DNA from: Pegea sp. RAD2-039
Lineage: Eukaryota; Chordata; Thaliacea; Salpida; Salpidae
Assembly (NCBI GenBank): GCA_034620365.1
Contig: JAQGEQ010000010.1
Coordinates: forward strand, 186,001 to 250,000
Length of the DNA: 64,000 nucleotides
Direction: 5' to 3'
Shown here: positions 10,960-24,012 of the stretch, piece by piece
Layout: every line of letters starts with the position of its first letter
Numbering within the stretch: position 1 is the stretch's first letter
The notes under the pieces: generated by a model
Told to the model about the DNA's origin: nothing
Databases searched by the model: none
The model's input: the letters and a program-made list of their open reading frames with translations, nothing else
Made by a program: the position numbers and the translations under genes

Positions 10960-12450
10960 GGTGAAATTAAACAGATATTTTTTAGGGGTCATTTGAGTTA
11001 GAAGGCACTCAAATAAGGTGGCACTGCCACACTATTCAAATTACTAGTTTCTGTTAATATTTTTATTAAAAAAACAGGGTGAATTCGTTTGAAAGGAGGC
11101 CAATAAACTCAATATGTAATTATAGTTCAGCTTGTTCGAAAAATTGATGTCGTAAAGTATCCCTCTTTAATAAAATTGTATTTGATTCCATTTAGTACCA
11201 TACATTTTTAAGCTTATCGGTCAACAGTACTAGGCCGAGAGAAGTTTGCCTTACTAATAAATCTTATTCTTTGTAGTATAAGATTCTGCGCTGCCTATAA
11301 TTTTATGATAGCTTTATCTACTTGAATGACATAATAAACTTTAGTTATGAAATTTAAGCTACCTTTTTCTCAAAGGATATCATACATTTCTACAAAGGCG
11401 CTTTACTTTACACTGCTTCGATGCTACTAGTTGTTTCTGGCGTTAGTGTTCATTTAATAGGATCACAATTATTAAAAATGATAGTTTAGGAGACTTTTAG
11501 TCAAGTTACATTGTTAATTTTTCACTTGTAATATCTACCTTATTTTTTGTGAATGAAAGTAATTTATTTTTCAAATTTTTCTTAAACTGGCGTTTTTATA
11601 TTTTATCGTTTGACTGTAGCCAAGGGCCAATTTTTCCACCCTTCCTTTACCCATATTTAGCCTTTACATGTGAGCTCCCCATGGACTATTCCTGGGACTC
11701 ATTGTGTCAGCTTTTTCCATTTATTGACCGTCTCTTGAATGTACGCTTGGTCCCTCCAAATATATCGACTGGATTTGGCGGCTACTTCAACAAAAAGGTT
11801 ATTTTGGCAAACAGCTTTATATTCTTGTACTGTCTCTTTAGCAGTTGTAGGTTAATTCTGCAATTTCTTTTGTCCTACAAAGATACAACATCTAATCCAT
11901 TTCCAGGTTAAATTGATTTTGAGCTTTGTGAATGTTCAAGCTCTAAGTAGTTCTTCGACTTACAAAACTCATTAAAGATATCAATCGGTATCAAATGCCT
12001 ACCTTCTACAGGGATATCCACCATGAAAAGGTTTAATTTCTTTGAAAATCAAGTGAACCCCAATACTTCTGGTACTTAGCTAGTTATTGTAGCCTTCATC
12101 TTCAAGCTCCATTGAATTTACTACTTCTCTTTTATCTTCAACTGATCAGCTGGTACCGGAGTATTGGTTACTCCACCAGGCATCGTCAATTGTCACCGCT
12201 TGATGAAAGGCTTCTTTCAGTATTAAAGTGTTATGCTTTAAAAACTGTTGCTGTATTTCTCATGAGCATAACCCATCTATACATGAATCCCTGACCATAC
12301 GCTCGTTCGTTAATGTATACACGTTTAAAGTAAACAAACGCATTTGCATTTTTCCAGTTTCTAGTTTTTTTGTCTATATGACCACTTTAGCACAGCATTT
12401 AGCAATTTTGGGCAAACTTCTTAAATAGATAATAGAAGCTCTTTATTGCC
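10960..12450. other. Higher-complexity degraded block of unknown origin
   Basis: This block is noticeably richer in G+C than its flanks, with no long A/T runs, which suggests former coding DNA. The longest open frame is 120 codons on the plus strand (11549-11911), but its residues (many F, Y, L and isolated P) do not resemble a protein I know. On the minus strand, pieces such as SRYIWRDQAYIQETVNKWKK (about 11700-11780) and LNLFMVDIPVEGRHLIPIDI (about 11965-12025) read more like protein, but they lie in different frames and are broken by stops. A decayed gene or DNA transposon is likely; I found no terminal repeats or catalytic motif to name it. Confidence 0.3.
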
Positions 12451-14770
12451 ACCGGAAACAACTAAGCCTTTAAATTAAATTCACGTTGGCAGACTTCTTG
12501 GCAATAAGAGTAATTTACAAACAATTATCAAAGCAGAAAATCATATGCTAATAAGCATCGATATTTAACTTCTTTCTCCTTCATCTTTAACTTGTTCACA
12601 AATATTTATGACATATATAATATAGTAAGGGTAACTTATTTAATTGGGTAAACTAACATATATTTTTGTAACTCATATTAGGCTTGAAAAATACTTGTTG
12701 GTTAATTCTAGGAGAATATTCTTTAACTGATATTTTTAGGATTATGGTGCTGTTAGTTTATCGAAGTTATTATATATTAAAATAAACAGCTCTATGTAGA
12801 TTTTTAACTTTAAAAGCTCTTTGATTTTATTAAAAGTTGATTAGAATCAAAAGCTTTTATCAAATGAGACTCAAGTAAACACTGATAAGTAAATAATTTA
12901 CTTCTGAAGTAAGTTACATCTTGAAGTAGATTGAGAGCTGATAAAAATGTTGCAGATATCTTTGTTTACAAGTTAATTCATCTGAGTTAAATATTGGGCA
13001 GACATCAAAGTTTTAAAAAGTTATAAAGAAAATAGTGATTTATAACATAAATTGTTACATTAATATATTATAGGTATTGTATAACAACATTTTACAGAAA
13101 TTATTGATTTAGATCTTGTTTTTAGAAAAAGATTGATATATATGGATTGTTAATTTTTTAATTTGATTTATTCAACTGACGACATAAGTTTAAATCATAA
13201 TAAAAGTTTCACAGAACCAATAAAATAGGCAAAAGTTTAAATGCAAGCCTTGTGAGTATTTAATCATGTGATGGTGTTTTGAATACAATTTTGACTGACA
13301 TTTTTTCAGTTCATGTAACCACAGACTGGTTAAAGTTTGTTTGATTAAAAGATTCCAATCATGTGAACAACCATACATCAGGTTTGACAAATTGTTTCGT
13401 TAAATAATTTAATTTTGTAGCTAAATGAAATTACAACTTTACTCTATCTTTCAAACGATTAAATTTTCTTCATCTACAAACATTGAAGTTTTGAATAAGC
13501 AGAAAATCAGTATGAATTGTTTAATAAAAGTTTCATCAACTCTAGAATTGTAAAGCTCAAAAAGAAGTTATCAGCCTTACACACTAAGAAACTCTTGTTT
13601 TTACAGATTAATTGTTTTCATAAAACTTGGAATGTTACTAAATTGATGTTCTAAGGAGTGTTTCCTAACTTTAATTGTTCCACATAATTTTACTTTACTC
13701 TAAATGGTTTGCGGAAATCTGCTAATAAAACATTTAAAACAACAAACTCCTAAGTGATTAAAGATTTATTTTTTATTTCCGTTGAATTATCGAAAATCTT
13801 CCTTTATCAGCTTTAAAATAACATATTTATACCAACAGATATAAATCGTAAAAATAATGGAGAATTATGTTTCAAACTATTCTATACACAATTGAAAATA
13901 ATCAGATTAAAGTTTTTTAATAATTGTGTAGCAGATTTATATGATAACTTTAATAAAAAGCATGTTTAAAAAGTTTATTTTTACTTGAATTAACAAATTA
14001 GTTTTATATCACAAAAGTAACTGATTAATGGTTTTACTAAATAAGTGATCCTAACAAAGTATTACAAACTGTTTTCATTTTCAGGTGATGACATTTTGTA
14101 GAAAGTTTTAAGCATTAGTAATAAGATAAAATAATATTTATGTTTTTAAAGCTTTTAAAAGATGATAGTTTAAAAGTTTTGATAAGCATAAAGGGATTTT
14201 TATTAGGCAAACTTATAATTTATTTCTTAACTTCTAAACAGTTTCACATCAAATAACAATTTTTATTCACACCAAAACTTTTTGGTGAAATGCTAATTTT
14301 AAGACTTTTGACAAAAAACAGTACAAACTGTAAAAATCCTTGATAACTAACTAAATTAAAAAATGGAAACTTTCTATGAACCGCATGCCATATATATTTG
14401 TTGAAAAATAAATTGAAATTACTTTTTCTAATTAATTTCAATTAGTCATCAAAATTACAACAGTTCTTTTATCTGTGGTTTCACAGTAGTATGAAAGAAG
14501 GATGCCAGCTTTAAGCTGTTGCAATGTAAATTTACATAAAAGCTAGACCAGATGCTAAGTTGGTAGATAGTTAGGTAAAGCTACTTTTTGTGAATCATTT
14601 GATGATACAACATTTTAGCAAATAAATAATGATTTAGGATAAATATTCAATAACTACTGCAATAAAGCAAAGTAATGCTCAGGGTTTAGCAGTTTTAGTT
14701 GAGTAATGGTCGTTTTAGTTATTGTGTAGTTCAGTTGTTGTGCTTTAAAAGCAAATGGAATTGTGTAAAA
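12451..14770. other. Intergenic A+T-rich sequence downstream of the LAT gene
   Basis: I see no recognisable gene. Open frames at 13190-13390 (-) and 14244-14441 (-) are A+T-rich noise. The plus-strand frame at 14755-14973 ends in a GTAAGT-like donor context, but its product has no family resemblance and it lies antisense to the possible last exon of the LAT gene. Confidence 0.4.
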
Positions 14771-15093
14771 CACTAAAAGTACAAATTTGTATCTGTGTAT
14801 GTAGTAGGAAATATAAAATCTGTGAAAATATACTAGTGGTCGGAAAAAAAGATGAAAATCCTGGAACTTTTGTGGCTGATCAGTACAAATTCACACTAGA
14901 TGCAAAGACATATAAACAAACACTAATATATCTAATGAGTAACCAAGTAAGCTTTAAAACAGGACAAAAGTAAGTATCTGTCAAACTACAAAATTTTCCA
15001 CTTCAATCTTTATGAGTTTCTTGTGGAATACAAACACATAATTTTTGAGTGAACCTAGTAACTCCAGCTGAACAAGATATCAAAATGTTAATT

Positions 15094-18000
15094 TCAAATA
15101 GTACCAACTAAATAAGACTTACTTTTCACTTTGTTTAGCCATTGTGGATGACTTTTTTCATAATGAACAAACAAAATAAAGACGGGAATACCAGTCAACG
15201 TTATAACAGTTCCAATAAGACACTGAAGAAATGCAGAGTAAAACGACAAGGCCAGTATAAAAACACAAACAGCCATGAAAATTATTGGGTAGATAATGTT
15301 GATCTGAAAAATAATTGTGAAAGATGTTTATACTTAATATATAAACACTTTAAATAAAATTGTTTACATTTACAAGTAAACACAGATTGAAGTAGTGAGA
15401 TTTGTATTAATAAGATTGTATCTGATAAACACTCGATTTCAAACAGAAGTTAGTTTAGCTACTCGTCAAGTGTTTGTTAGAAATGTAGTTGAAAAAAAAT
15501 AACTTCAAATAATTTAGGAGAAAAAATTGAATATGATGTTCCCAAACGATTTAATTACAACTCAAAAAGCTAATTAAATTGAATAAAAACTTTAAAATCA
15601 GAATCAATTGATTGTATCTACTAAATAAAATGAACTTATTTAGTAAGTTTAAAAACAGTAATCAAAAGGTAACCTTTGAACACTTTACATTTCAATGTTT
15701 GTATAAACATCAAAACTGAAAAGGCACTTAAAACATGTATAAGCGGAAAAGGAAAAAGATTCAAATGACATGGAATAACAACTTATAGAGAACCTCTAAT
15801 CTTTATTCAAATGATGAGATAAAAAATAATTTTGAGTAGAAAAGTCTGCTTCATACCTTAATGGGTCGTTTCATGTTAGGATATTTGATTCTCCAGTAAA
15901 TTTGACCGGCAACCGCAACAGCATACCAAACCCAGTTTGCAAATCCAACATAATTAATCAGTTCATCAATATTATCAGAAATCAACATGACGATGGTAAG
16001 TGCAGCCTGGAAGATAGACACAAAATTATGATGATGCTGATCAAAAATTGTCATCAAATGTTCACAAAATTATAATTAATAAATAAAGTTTTAAAAAAAT
16101 ATTGAAAAAAACAAAATAATTATGAGAAATTATTTTCAAAAATTTTAATGAGTCTTTCAGCAAAGCAATTATCAATTTGTTAAATTTTCTCCCGGAAAAG
16201 TCTTAGAAAATCAAAATTATGACAGGTCACGTGATTCTGTTGGTTAAACATGATATGACTGAAAAATCAAAACTCTTTTACTTAAAAACAGCTTCAAATA
16301 TTTTCAAGATTACATATAGATACTTTTATAAATAACAGAATCCAACACATAAGACGTTTCAGTTGATATCAATTAAGGTTTTGAAACAACGAACAGAAGT
16401 GAAAGTTGTTAATTGAAGTAGACAGTTGCACGTCATACTGAAAGAGAAAATGTTTGCTTCAATTCTGATGCAACTTTGAATCATAGATTTCGAAGTAAAC
16501 AATGATTGTTCTTGATATAGTGATGCTGGGAAAAACAAACAAAAATATGACTGCATTTAGCAGTAAACACTTATGTTTGCTTCTATTCGAGTACTCGACA
16601 TAAGAGAGAGATATTTGCTATTTGTTAGAAATCAAAACAAACTTTAGAAATTTGAGAAAATTTGAGAATATTTTCACTTTTATAACTTGAAATTATATCG
16701 AATTGGCTTATTAAGTGCTAGTTAAAAAGTTGTATGCCTAAATTAAACGTGTTCACTTTCTGATGTTATCTAACAGACTTAATAATCATCCTGATAAATA
16801 ATTTTGTTAAAAATAAGAAGCTGTAAAGCTATTTGAAATTTTTTGTATAATTTGAAGATAAATTTCAGTTTTTCATTACTTGGAAAATCCAGAAATATGA
16901 TGAATAAGGTCAAGAAAAAGTGAATTGAAACGTTTGTTGAGATCGTTTACAGCCAAAAAAGGAGTTTTTACTCGTAGTTCAGTTTTCACGACATAAACAT
17001 AAAATTAAATAATTTATGGTAAAGTTCATAAAACCGGTGACAAAAAATTCATGTTTTAAAGCAGAATTGCGGAAAGTTTCAAAAACCTTTGTACAAGTGG
17101 CAGAAAAAGTCAGTAATAAATAAAACTTGATCAATAATCAAATAAATATTTCACAAAGTATAAAAACTTGTTTCAAAACTTCAAGACAACTGTCTAAGAA
17201 AGATTTGAAGTTAATTAAACAAACCGTGAAGAGTAACGCAGGAATAGGAGTGTAGTTTTTGATGTTTATAAAAGCTAAAGACTCTGGCATGTGTCCGTGT
17301 CTAGCTCCAACAAAGAAGCATCTGAGACAGAAACAAAAAACCAGATTATGAAGAAGTTAGAAACTGGATAAACCTAGAAGAGACAAGAAGCGAGCCGTTG
17401 ACACCACCAAATGTAGACATAGCAACTGAAATAGGAATTATCCAGCTCATCACACCTAACAGTTTGTTTCCGAGAGTCTAGAAAGGTTTGAAAACCAGGA
17501 AGTAACAGCAAGTTTGTTTACATCAAATCACAAGTTTGCTCACCACAGCAACTGCTTTAGAGTCTAGTAACTCTGCTGGAGTCATAGCAGCAAAATAGGC
17601 GATATTTGCGAGCAAGTAAATCACCGTGACCAGTGGCATCGAAAATTTGATTGCACGAGGTAAGTTCCTACAGAAAAAAGAAAAATATCATCAAAACGTG
17701 AAATGAAGAAAGTGAAGAAATGTTTTCAATGAATCCAACCCACTTATTTGGTTCTATCATTTCCTCGGTAACAAAGTTCAGGTAGTTCCTGAAATATAAA
17801 AATAATTTCAATATTTATAACTAGAATTATTAAAAAATATTTTTTACCATCCTGCATATGCAAAGAATCCTTGATAGGCAGCAAGTGCGATGTTGCCAAC
17901 ACTAACTCCATCCTTAGACTCAAAAGCTTTTGATGGATGTAAATATTCTGCTTCTCCTGAAAAATTTATGGCAATCAGAAAAAAAGTAATTTTGTGGAAA

Positions 18001-20031
18001 ATATTTTTTGTACAAAGATCTAAAGTTCAAATAAATGTTTACTAAAAAACCTGAACCTCAAGCAGCGACATGATCATGTTTTTGGGGTTGTATGATAAAA
18101 GTTTTTTTTTTTAATGTTTAATAGCTTTTGATGGCTAATTTGTGTTTTAATTTAAAAAAAAATCAGAAATTAAATAAGTTACCTTTAAACATCTGAATAA
18201 ATCCAGCGACAATGATAACCACAAGTGCCAATAATTTGGCAATAGTGAAACCATCTTGCACCTTCGTAGCCCATTTCACACTCTTACAGTTCACCCATGT
18301 TAATATGACTAAAAATATCAACAAATTAAACGACTCAAATTATTGAACAAATTAAAGAAATAAAAACTTGAAAATACTGATAGGTTTGGTAATAAAAACT
18401 TTTGGTTAAGTGTGGGTGTAACTTAAATAACGAATCATATTTGTAATCACGTGACAAAAACATTTATAGAAAGAAGTAGTTTAGAGGTGGATGATATTAC
18501 ATATCAAATCGCTTATTACTTGTTTATTTTCAAAAACAAATATTTTCTGATTTAATTAATTTCTCATCTTGAAAAGACTGAAGTTGGTGATAAAAGATTT
18601 ATGTTATCTATTAATGATTCAAAAACTATTTACAGTTTTGGAAATAAAAATAGGAGACTGGTTTGGCTGAAAACGACCATGTGGGATGATACATTAGATA
18701 TTCAGTTTATAAGATTTTTGTTAAATATTTTGCTTTCTTACAACTATAAAAATACGGTTTTGATTTAAGCTGTAAAACTGTGAAAAATAAATTTAAGTAA
18801 AAGCTAATATAACCACTTAAAATTGTTATTAAATAATTTGTTTATTCAATCCAAAAATTACAAAAGTAATGATTATAAAAATTGAATACTAAATATTTCA
18901 GAGGTAACTTAATGGATCTTAAAATCAATTTTTGATTTAAAACCACAATTACTCACAAATACAAACTGCAGCAAGCAACCGAATGGCTAAAGTTGGTGAT
19001 TCACATGATTCAAAAAAAGGAAATGTGATATAGTTTGAGAAAGTCAATGCAATAATAGCTTGATTGGTAGGATATATAATCAATATAGCAATCCATAATC
19101 TAAAAGTAAAATGAAAAGTTGATTTGTCGCAAATAGAATAAAAATAAAGAAAAAATTTATCAAATTTTCTCAAAATTCGACTTTTAAAAAAGTTTTATTT
19201 TACTTTTTGAACAATTTAAGTTTAAAAGAGGAAACTTTTAATGTAAGTACCTCAGAAAGGCGAGAAGAGAACCAAATATTTGGAGAATGTAAGCATAATC
19301 CCCTCCTGATTCCATAATAGTGGTCCCCAGCTCAGCGTAACATAACGCACCAATCATAGAGAAGATACCACAAAAAGCCCAGACCAGCAAGGCGACACCA
19401 GGAGAGCCAGTATATTTAAGAACTCCTTTTGGAGAAACAAAAATTCCTGATCCAATAATGTTTCCTAAAAACAAATTTATCATAAATAAATAAAGCTCAA
19501 AGATTTTTGTCAAACAATTGACTACTTACCAACGATAATAGTAACACCATTCCATACTGTAATTGTTCTTTGTAGTTTAAAACTTTCATCACTTTCATTC
19601 ACCCCCTTTAAACAATTTTGGTGTTAAAAGACTTTTCTAACAAATAAATTTGTTTTTCAAGGTTTTACATCTGGCTTTCAATTTGTTTTTAAGTTGGATA
19701 TACAAACAATATAGGGAAAATAATTTACTACTATGTAATGTATTAAGTACACCTATTAGCTGTTTATCAAAATCAATTCTAAAAATTAGCTTATAAGTAA
19801 TTAGATAAAACTTATTAGAGCATAAAAAACTGGTGAAAATATTACAGAGATATCAAAAGACAAAATAAAATACAAATTATAAACATATAGCGTAATAAAT
19901 CATTAAATTTAAAAATATAAACTCTTTAAAATTATTTAATTAATTAGTCATAACTAAATAAGTACATCATTACTTGATTAACTAATTGAATCATATAAAA
20001 TATCAAATACCTTTTCTTTTTCTGATGCCAT
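15094..20031 (-). CDS. L-type amino-acid exchanger light chain (LAT2-like, SLC7 family), 12 exons
   Basis: This is a twelve-helix APC-superfamily exchanger of neutral amino acids, normally disulphide-linked to the SLC3A2 heavy chain at the plasma membrane. Exons: 20031-20011, 19605-19530, 19464-19251, 19099-18957, 18308-18183, 17956-17848, 17788-17744, 17667-17544, 17477-17374, 17321-17225, 16006-15857, 15303-15094; about 465 residues. Seen: GNIIGSGIF (33-41, the unwound TM1 substrate site), [12 protein letters not shown], Cys129 in FESCESP where LATs bind the heavy chain, [32 protein letters not shown] (gating Phe at about 218), [25 protein letters not shown] and [11 protein letters not shown]. 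Wording is closest to vertebrate LAT2 (SLC7A8). The C-terminus is uncertain: a strong donor (GTGAAAAGTAAGT, exon ending 15123) could splice to a last exon at 14819-14773 (about 471 residues) instead of reading through to the stop at 15094. Confidence 0.94.
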
Positions 20032-22069
20032 TATTAAATTATTGATTAATTTTCTTTAAACATTTAACTATAAAAATAAAAGATGTTAATAAGAAATATG
20101 ATATAGTTTAGAGGCTATTATTTAAAAATATTTAATTAAATTTCTAACTTGACATATAATTAAAAATTCTATCAAATAAAGAAATTTTTATAAACTATTT
20201 TCAATTGCTAATAACCAAACAAAATTAACCTACCAACACATTATTTTCTAAATTATATTAAAGTGCAAAGGAATAATTTTAAGTGCAATAGATGAAGATA
20301 CATTTAGTAAAGTTAGACTTTAACCATAAATATTATATACAAAAGTCAACAACATGTTGAAAAACTAACCAAAGAGCTAATTTAACAGTAATAATATTTT
20401 TATGAAGATCATAAACTATAGGTAAATTATCTCAGCTAAAACTCTATCTTTAATCATATCATGTTTACATCTAAGTGTTAGTAAACAAAGGATAACAAAT
20501 AATTTATCTGATTTATACAAAAGTTAAAAATAATTTGGATTCATATAAACAAAATGATTCTACTCAGCTAGAAATTGGGCAACAAATTAAAAATTATATC
20601 AAGAAAATAAAACAATTAAAAAAATTCATAATCAGCAATACTTTCATAGATTTATAAATAAATATTAGGACTTTACTTTTATAATTACGTAAAATCAATT
20701 ATAAAATTATCAATGGCTAGTAATACACAAATAATTATTATTACATCTAAATAATAATTTGTATAAAGCAAAAATAACCTGTAAACAACTGATGAATAAA
20801 ATCTAATTTATTTAGGAATTTAGTTAATTAAATAATTTATAATAATAACAGTGTTAAAAACATAGCTTGATTACTAGATTGTTCTGTAGTTATAGAATTC
20901 ATTAAAACTTTTATTAAATAAACAACCAAAACAATAAACAAAATTAGTTGAAATATTAAACAAATTAACTACTCACAAATATTGAACTATTTTATTTATA
21001 TAAATAATACTTTAGTATTAATAGACAATATAAACAAAAATATTATTCTTTTATATATATTTTATGAGGTTACAACCCTCAAAAAAATCATTTAAGGTAT
21101 ATAAAAAACGAAAAAAAGGTTTTTTGCAATTATTCTTACTTAAAGTTAAATAATTTACAAATAATTCTATCAAGCAAGCTTTTAAGAAATTTGAATCAGT
21201 CAAAAATATTTGATGTAGTTAGAATAAAAATCAACTTATAACATTTTAATAACTTTATCTTACTACAGTCAGTCTAGGTTTAATCAAGTTTACTTTTTAA
21301 AAACCTTGACTCTATCTCCACATTGACTTAATAAATATAAAATGTTTGAATTAAAAGATTTATAACAAAGCATGCTATGATGTAACTTTACAAACAGTCT
21401 TTCTATAGCGTCTGAAACACGTTTTTTCTTTGACACGTTTTAGTTTGTACTTGCAAACTGATTTTCAAAATGGTATGTTGTCAAAAATGCATCTTAAAAT
21501 AAATAATTTCAAATTTTAAACTCCTTTTTTATTACTTAGAGTAGGTAAATTTTTAGTATGCAGATTATTTGCTAATTTTATCAAATTTAGAATTTATTTA
21601 TAACCGTAACCAAACTTTACCAATATAAAGTTAGATGTGTATTTAATTGTTATACTATGCAATTTTACAAAAACTATTTCGGTTAGTTTAATTAAGACAC
21701 AATGATTAAAAGAAGTTCTTAGAATATTTCATTAATGAAAAAAGTAAGATAAGTAACAAAAGTTAACTATCTGATTTATACTACTTACGAGGCTCTGTTT
21801 TTGTTAACAAAAATTATAATTGTATCTTAAAAACATTAATTTTTCTTCAATCTGCCTGCTTCAAAATGCATTCAAATAAAAACAACAAACTTTGAATAAC
21901 ACAAAAATTTTTTTTAATTTCAAAGACTTGTGATTAATTTAGTGCAAAGTTTCGATTAATCGTTTTTTAATTATTTCCATAACAAATCTTTGCTTAAAAA
22001 CAACATAGCAGTATCATAGTAAATAAATTAAAAAATAATTAAATGAAGTGTTTTTATAACTTTTATTTA
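20032..22069. other. Upstream of the LAT gene; no gene seen
   Basis: This A+T-rich stretch should contain the LAT promoter. I see no convincing core elements, RNA gene or coding signal. The 21480-21980 segment is slightly less monotonous but has stops in all frames. Confidence 0.4.
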
Positions 22070-22962
22070 TTTCTATTTATTTATTACAATAAATGCGAAG
22101 AAGGGTGCCTAAAGAAAGCACCTCTCGCTAACACACATTCTCATAAATAACATCTATTAAGTTAGAAATATAGAAAGTAAAAGACGTAACACATGGCATT
22201 TCAGTAGTCCTCAAGGCATATAACAGTGAACAATTACATAGAATGTTGAAGAAAAGTAAAAAAGAATCACATATTAGAAATGGTAATGTTGGCAATATTA
22301 TAGCGGTTCAACTTCTGCTTGAACAACACGAGTGATTCCGACATAACAATGTCTGATGGCAGCTGGTTCCAAGTACTAGTTGTGCGGTATGAGAAAAATT
22401 TTGCTCTGATTAACGTACCAGGTGATATGGGCTTATTAAGACGTAATAAATGTCGTCTGAGTTGATATAACTTGAGGGAAGGATTAATGGGAAAAAATTA
22501 GTGATTTTAAAGGAATTTAACATTTCATGTAATTGTTCACTGTTATATGCTTTGAGTGATATCGAAATACCATGTGTTACACCTTTTACTTTCTATATTT
22601 TTGGCTAAATAGATATTATTTGTGAGAATGTGTGTTAGCGAGAGGTGCTTTTTCAGCTACCCTCCTTCGCATTTATTGAAATAAATAAATACATAAATAA
22701 AAGTCAATTAAATTGTGGATAATTTTAAAAATAAGAATTAAGTCATATTTAATCTATCGACTTTCAAAAGTATCTAAATTGAAGAAGCTGAGACGATGTT
22801 TATAACTATCGTATTTAATATTAAGTTTCCAGTATACCAATCTCGTAAAAGTTGCCTAAACAGATTCGATTTTTTTTTATGTCGACAACTTGATATTCAC
22901 TGACATTGTATTCAAGAATTGGGATTACCTACAGTTTGAAAAGATTGATAAAGAAATATGGA
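22070..22962 (-). mobile_element. LINE 3' portion, copy C (interrupted by a nested insertion)
   Basis: This is a minus-oriented 5'-truncated LINE copy. Its tail of AAAT-type repeats is at 22070-22092 and the 3' hairpin region at about 22105-22125. Going up, the C-terminal RT codons read LYQLRRHLLRLNKPISPGTL, then FFSYRTTSTWNQLPSDIVMS and FKQKLNRYNIANI before a stop; this tail is typical of LINE ORF2 ends (FSYR..S.WNSLP..). The element is interrupted at about 22500-22702 by an opposite-strand fragment of the same family and resumes with GTCAATTAAATTGTGG. It stops near 22962, about 60 bases from the left arm of the large inverted repeat. Confidence 0.8.
22515..22700 (+). mobile_element. Nested LINE 3' fragment in opposite orientation
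   Basis: This is the reverse complement of the same family's 3' UTR, starting inside the ATTCATGTAATTGTTCAC-like part and running through the terminal region to the tail AAATAAATAAATACATAAAT. It sits inside copy C. The surrounding copy C sequence continues on both sides when compared with copies B and D, so it inserted later. It is about 190 bases and non-coding. I cannot define a clear target-site duplication. Confidence 0.75.
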
Positions 22963-23019
22963 TCCTTAGATCTTTATATGTTTCTTTAAATACGGAAAGT
23001 CAGCAGAAAGTAAGACAGA

Positions 23020-24012
23020 AATTTATTAAAATACAAAAAAAAATACTTTTTTGATTACGAAAGTAATGTAAAATCTAATTTAAAATTTGTAGGATTTAAA
23101 TTCAAATGCCTTAACAGAACCACTCTAAAGTTCTTTAGTTTAAAGACTAAAATCACTTAAAACTTGCTTTGTTGTTGAAGTTTGATGTTTATTAAACAAA
23201 TAATCTTTTGATATTCAAGTAAACAGCAAATATTATGATTAGAAACAAAGTGCTTGAAGTTTTAAGTTTAATTAACTAAAACAAAAGGGCTTTATAGTTT
23301 TTAAAACATTACAGTTTTTTGTGTTTCCTTTAGGTTTGTTTATATGAAGTTTCATGTAAGTTTCTAAAGATTATATGAGTCTTAATGATTGACTTTTCAT
23401 TAATCACTGTAAAACTTGTTTAGTACTGAAAGCTTTTTGTACTAAAAAATATTTACATGGTAATGTTTTGAAAGAAAACTTTTTTCTCATCAGAAAATTG
23501 TGAATCAGAAAAGGTAATTCCTAACTTACTGTAGATTCAATCATAAGCTGATATTTTAAAAATAACTTTTACTTAGAATAACCTAAATGATTATGAAATG
23601 CTTATTCATCATTCATTTGATAAATTGTTTAGGTTTTACAACCATCCTGAGAAATTGTAGGATTTATCATACTTATGTAGTTTTTTGATTATTAAACAAA
23701 AATCGTTGAGATATAAATTTTTACTATTTTAACAGACTTCAGTAGAGTTAACCTAAATGTAAGTAGACAAGCAGTTGAAACCTCTAGCTACCTGTAAATT
23801 TCTTTTTCATTCCGAAATAAATAGTTTGACAAAAACAAACAAAATTATCAGTAAACTGAATTTGATAAAATTACTGAATTATCTTAACTAATTAATAGAT
23901 AAAGTGTTTTTGAAGCATTGGAATTTAATAGATTATTCTAACTCTTAATTAAACTTTATTTTGAAAGCTTTGGTAACAAATATGATTATTTTAACAGTTA
24001 GAAGATTGAATA
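23020..24012 (+). repeat. Left arm of a ~1 kb inverted repeat pair
   Basis: This segment is repeated as its reverse complement at about 32092-33095. Checked blocks at both ends and in the middle match with only scattered substitutions: for instance GTAGGATTTAAATTCAAATG near the outer end, TAAGTAGACAAGCAGTTG near 23762, and GAATTTAATAGATTATTCTA near 23925. There is no open frame, and no terminal motif marks it as a known transposon. The spacer of about 8.1 kb holds the whole CRYL1 gene and LINE copy D. Confidence 0.85.

Noticed and set aside
11549..11911. 120-codon plus-strand open frame
   Set aside because: Composition and lack of any motif argue against a gene; the opposite strand looks more like decayed coding sequence.
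15142..15357. 71-codon plus-strand frame
   Set aside because: Antisense of the last LAT exon.
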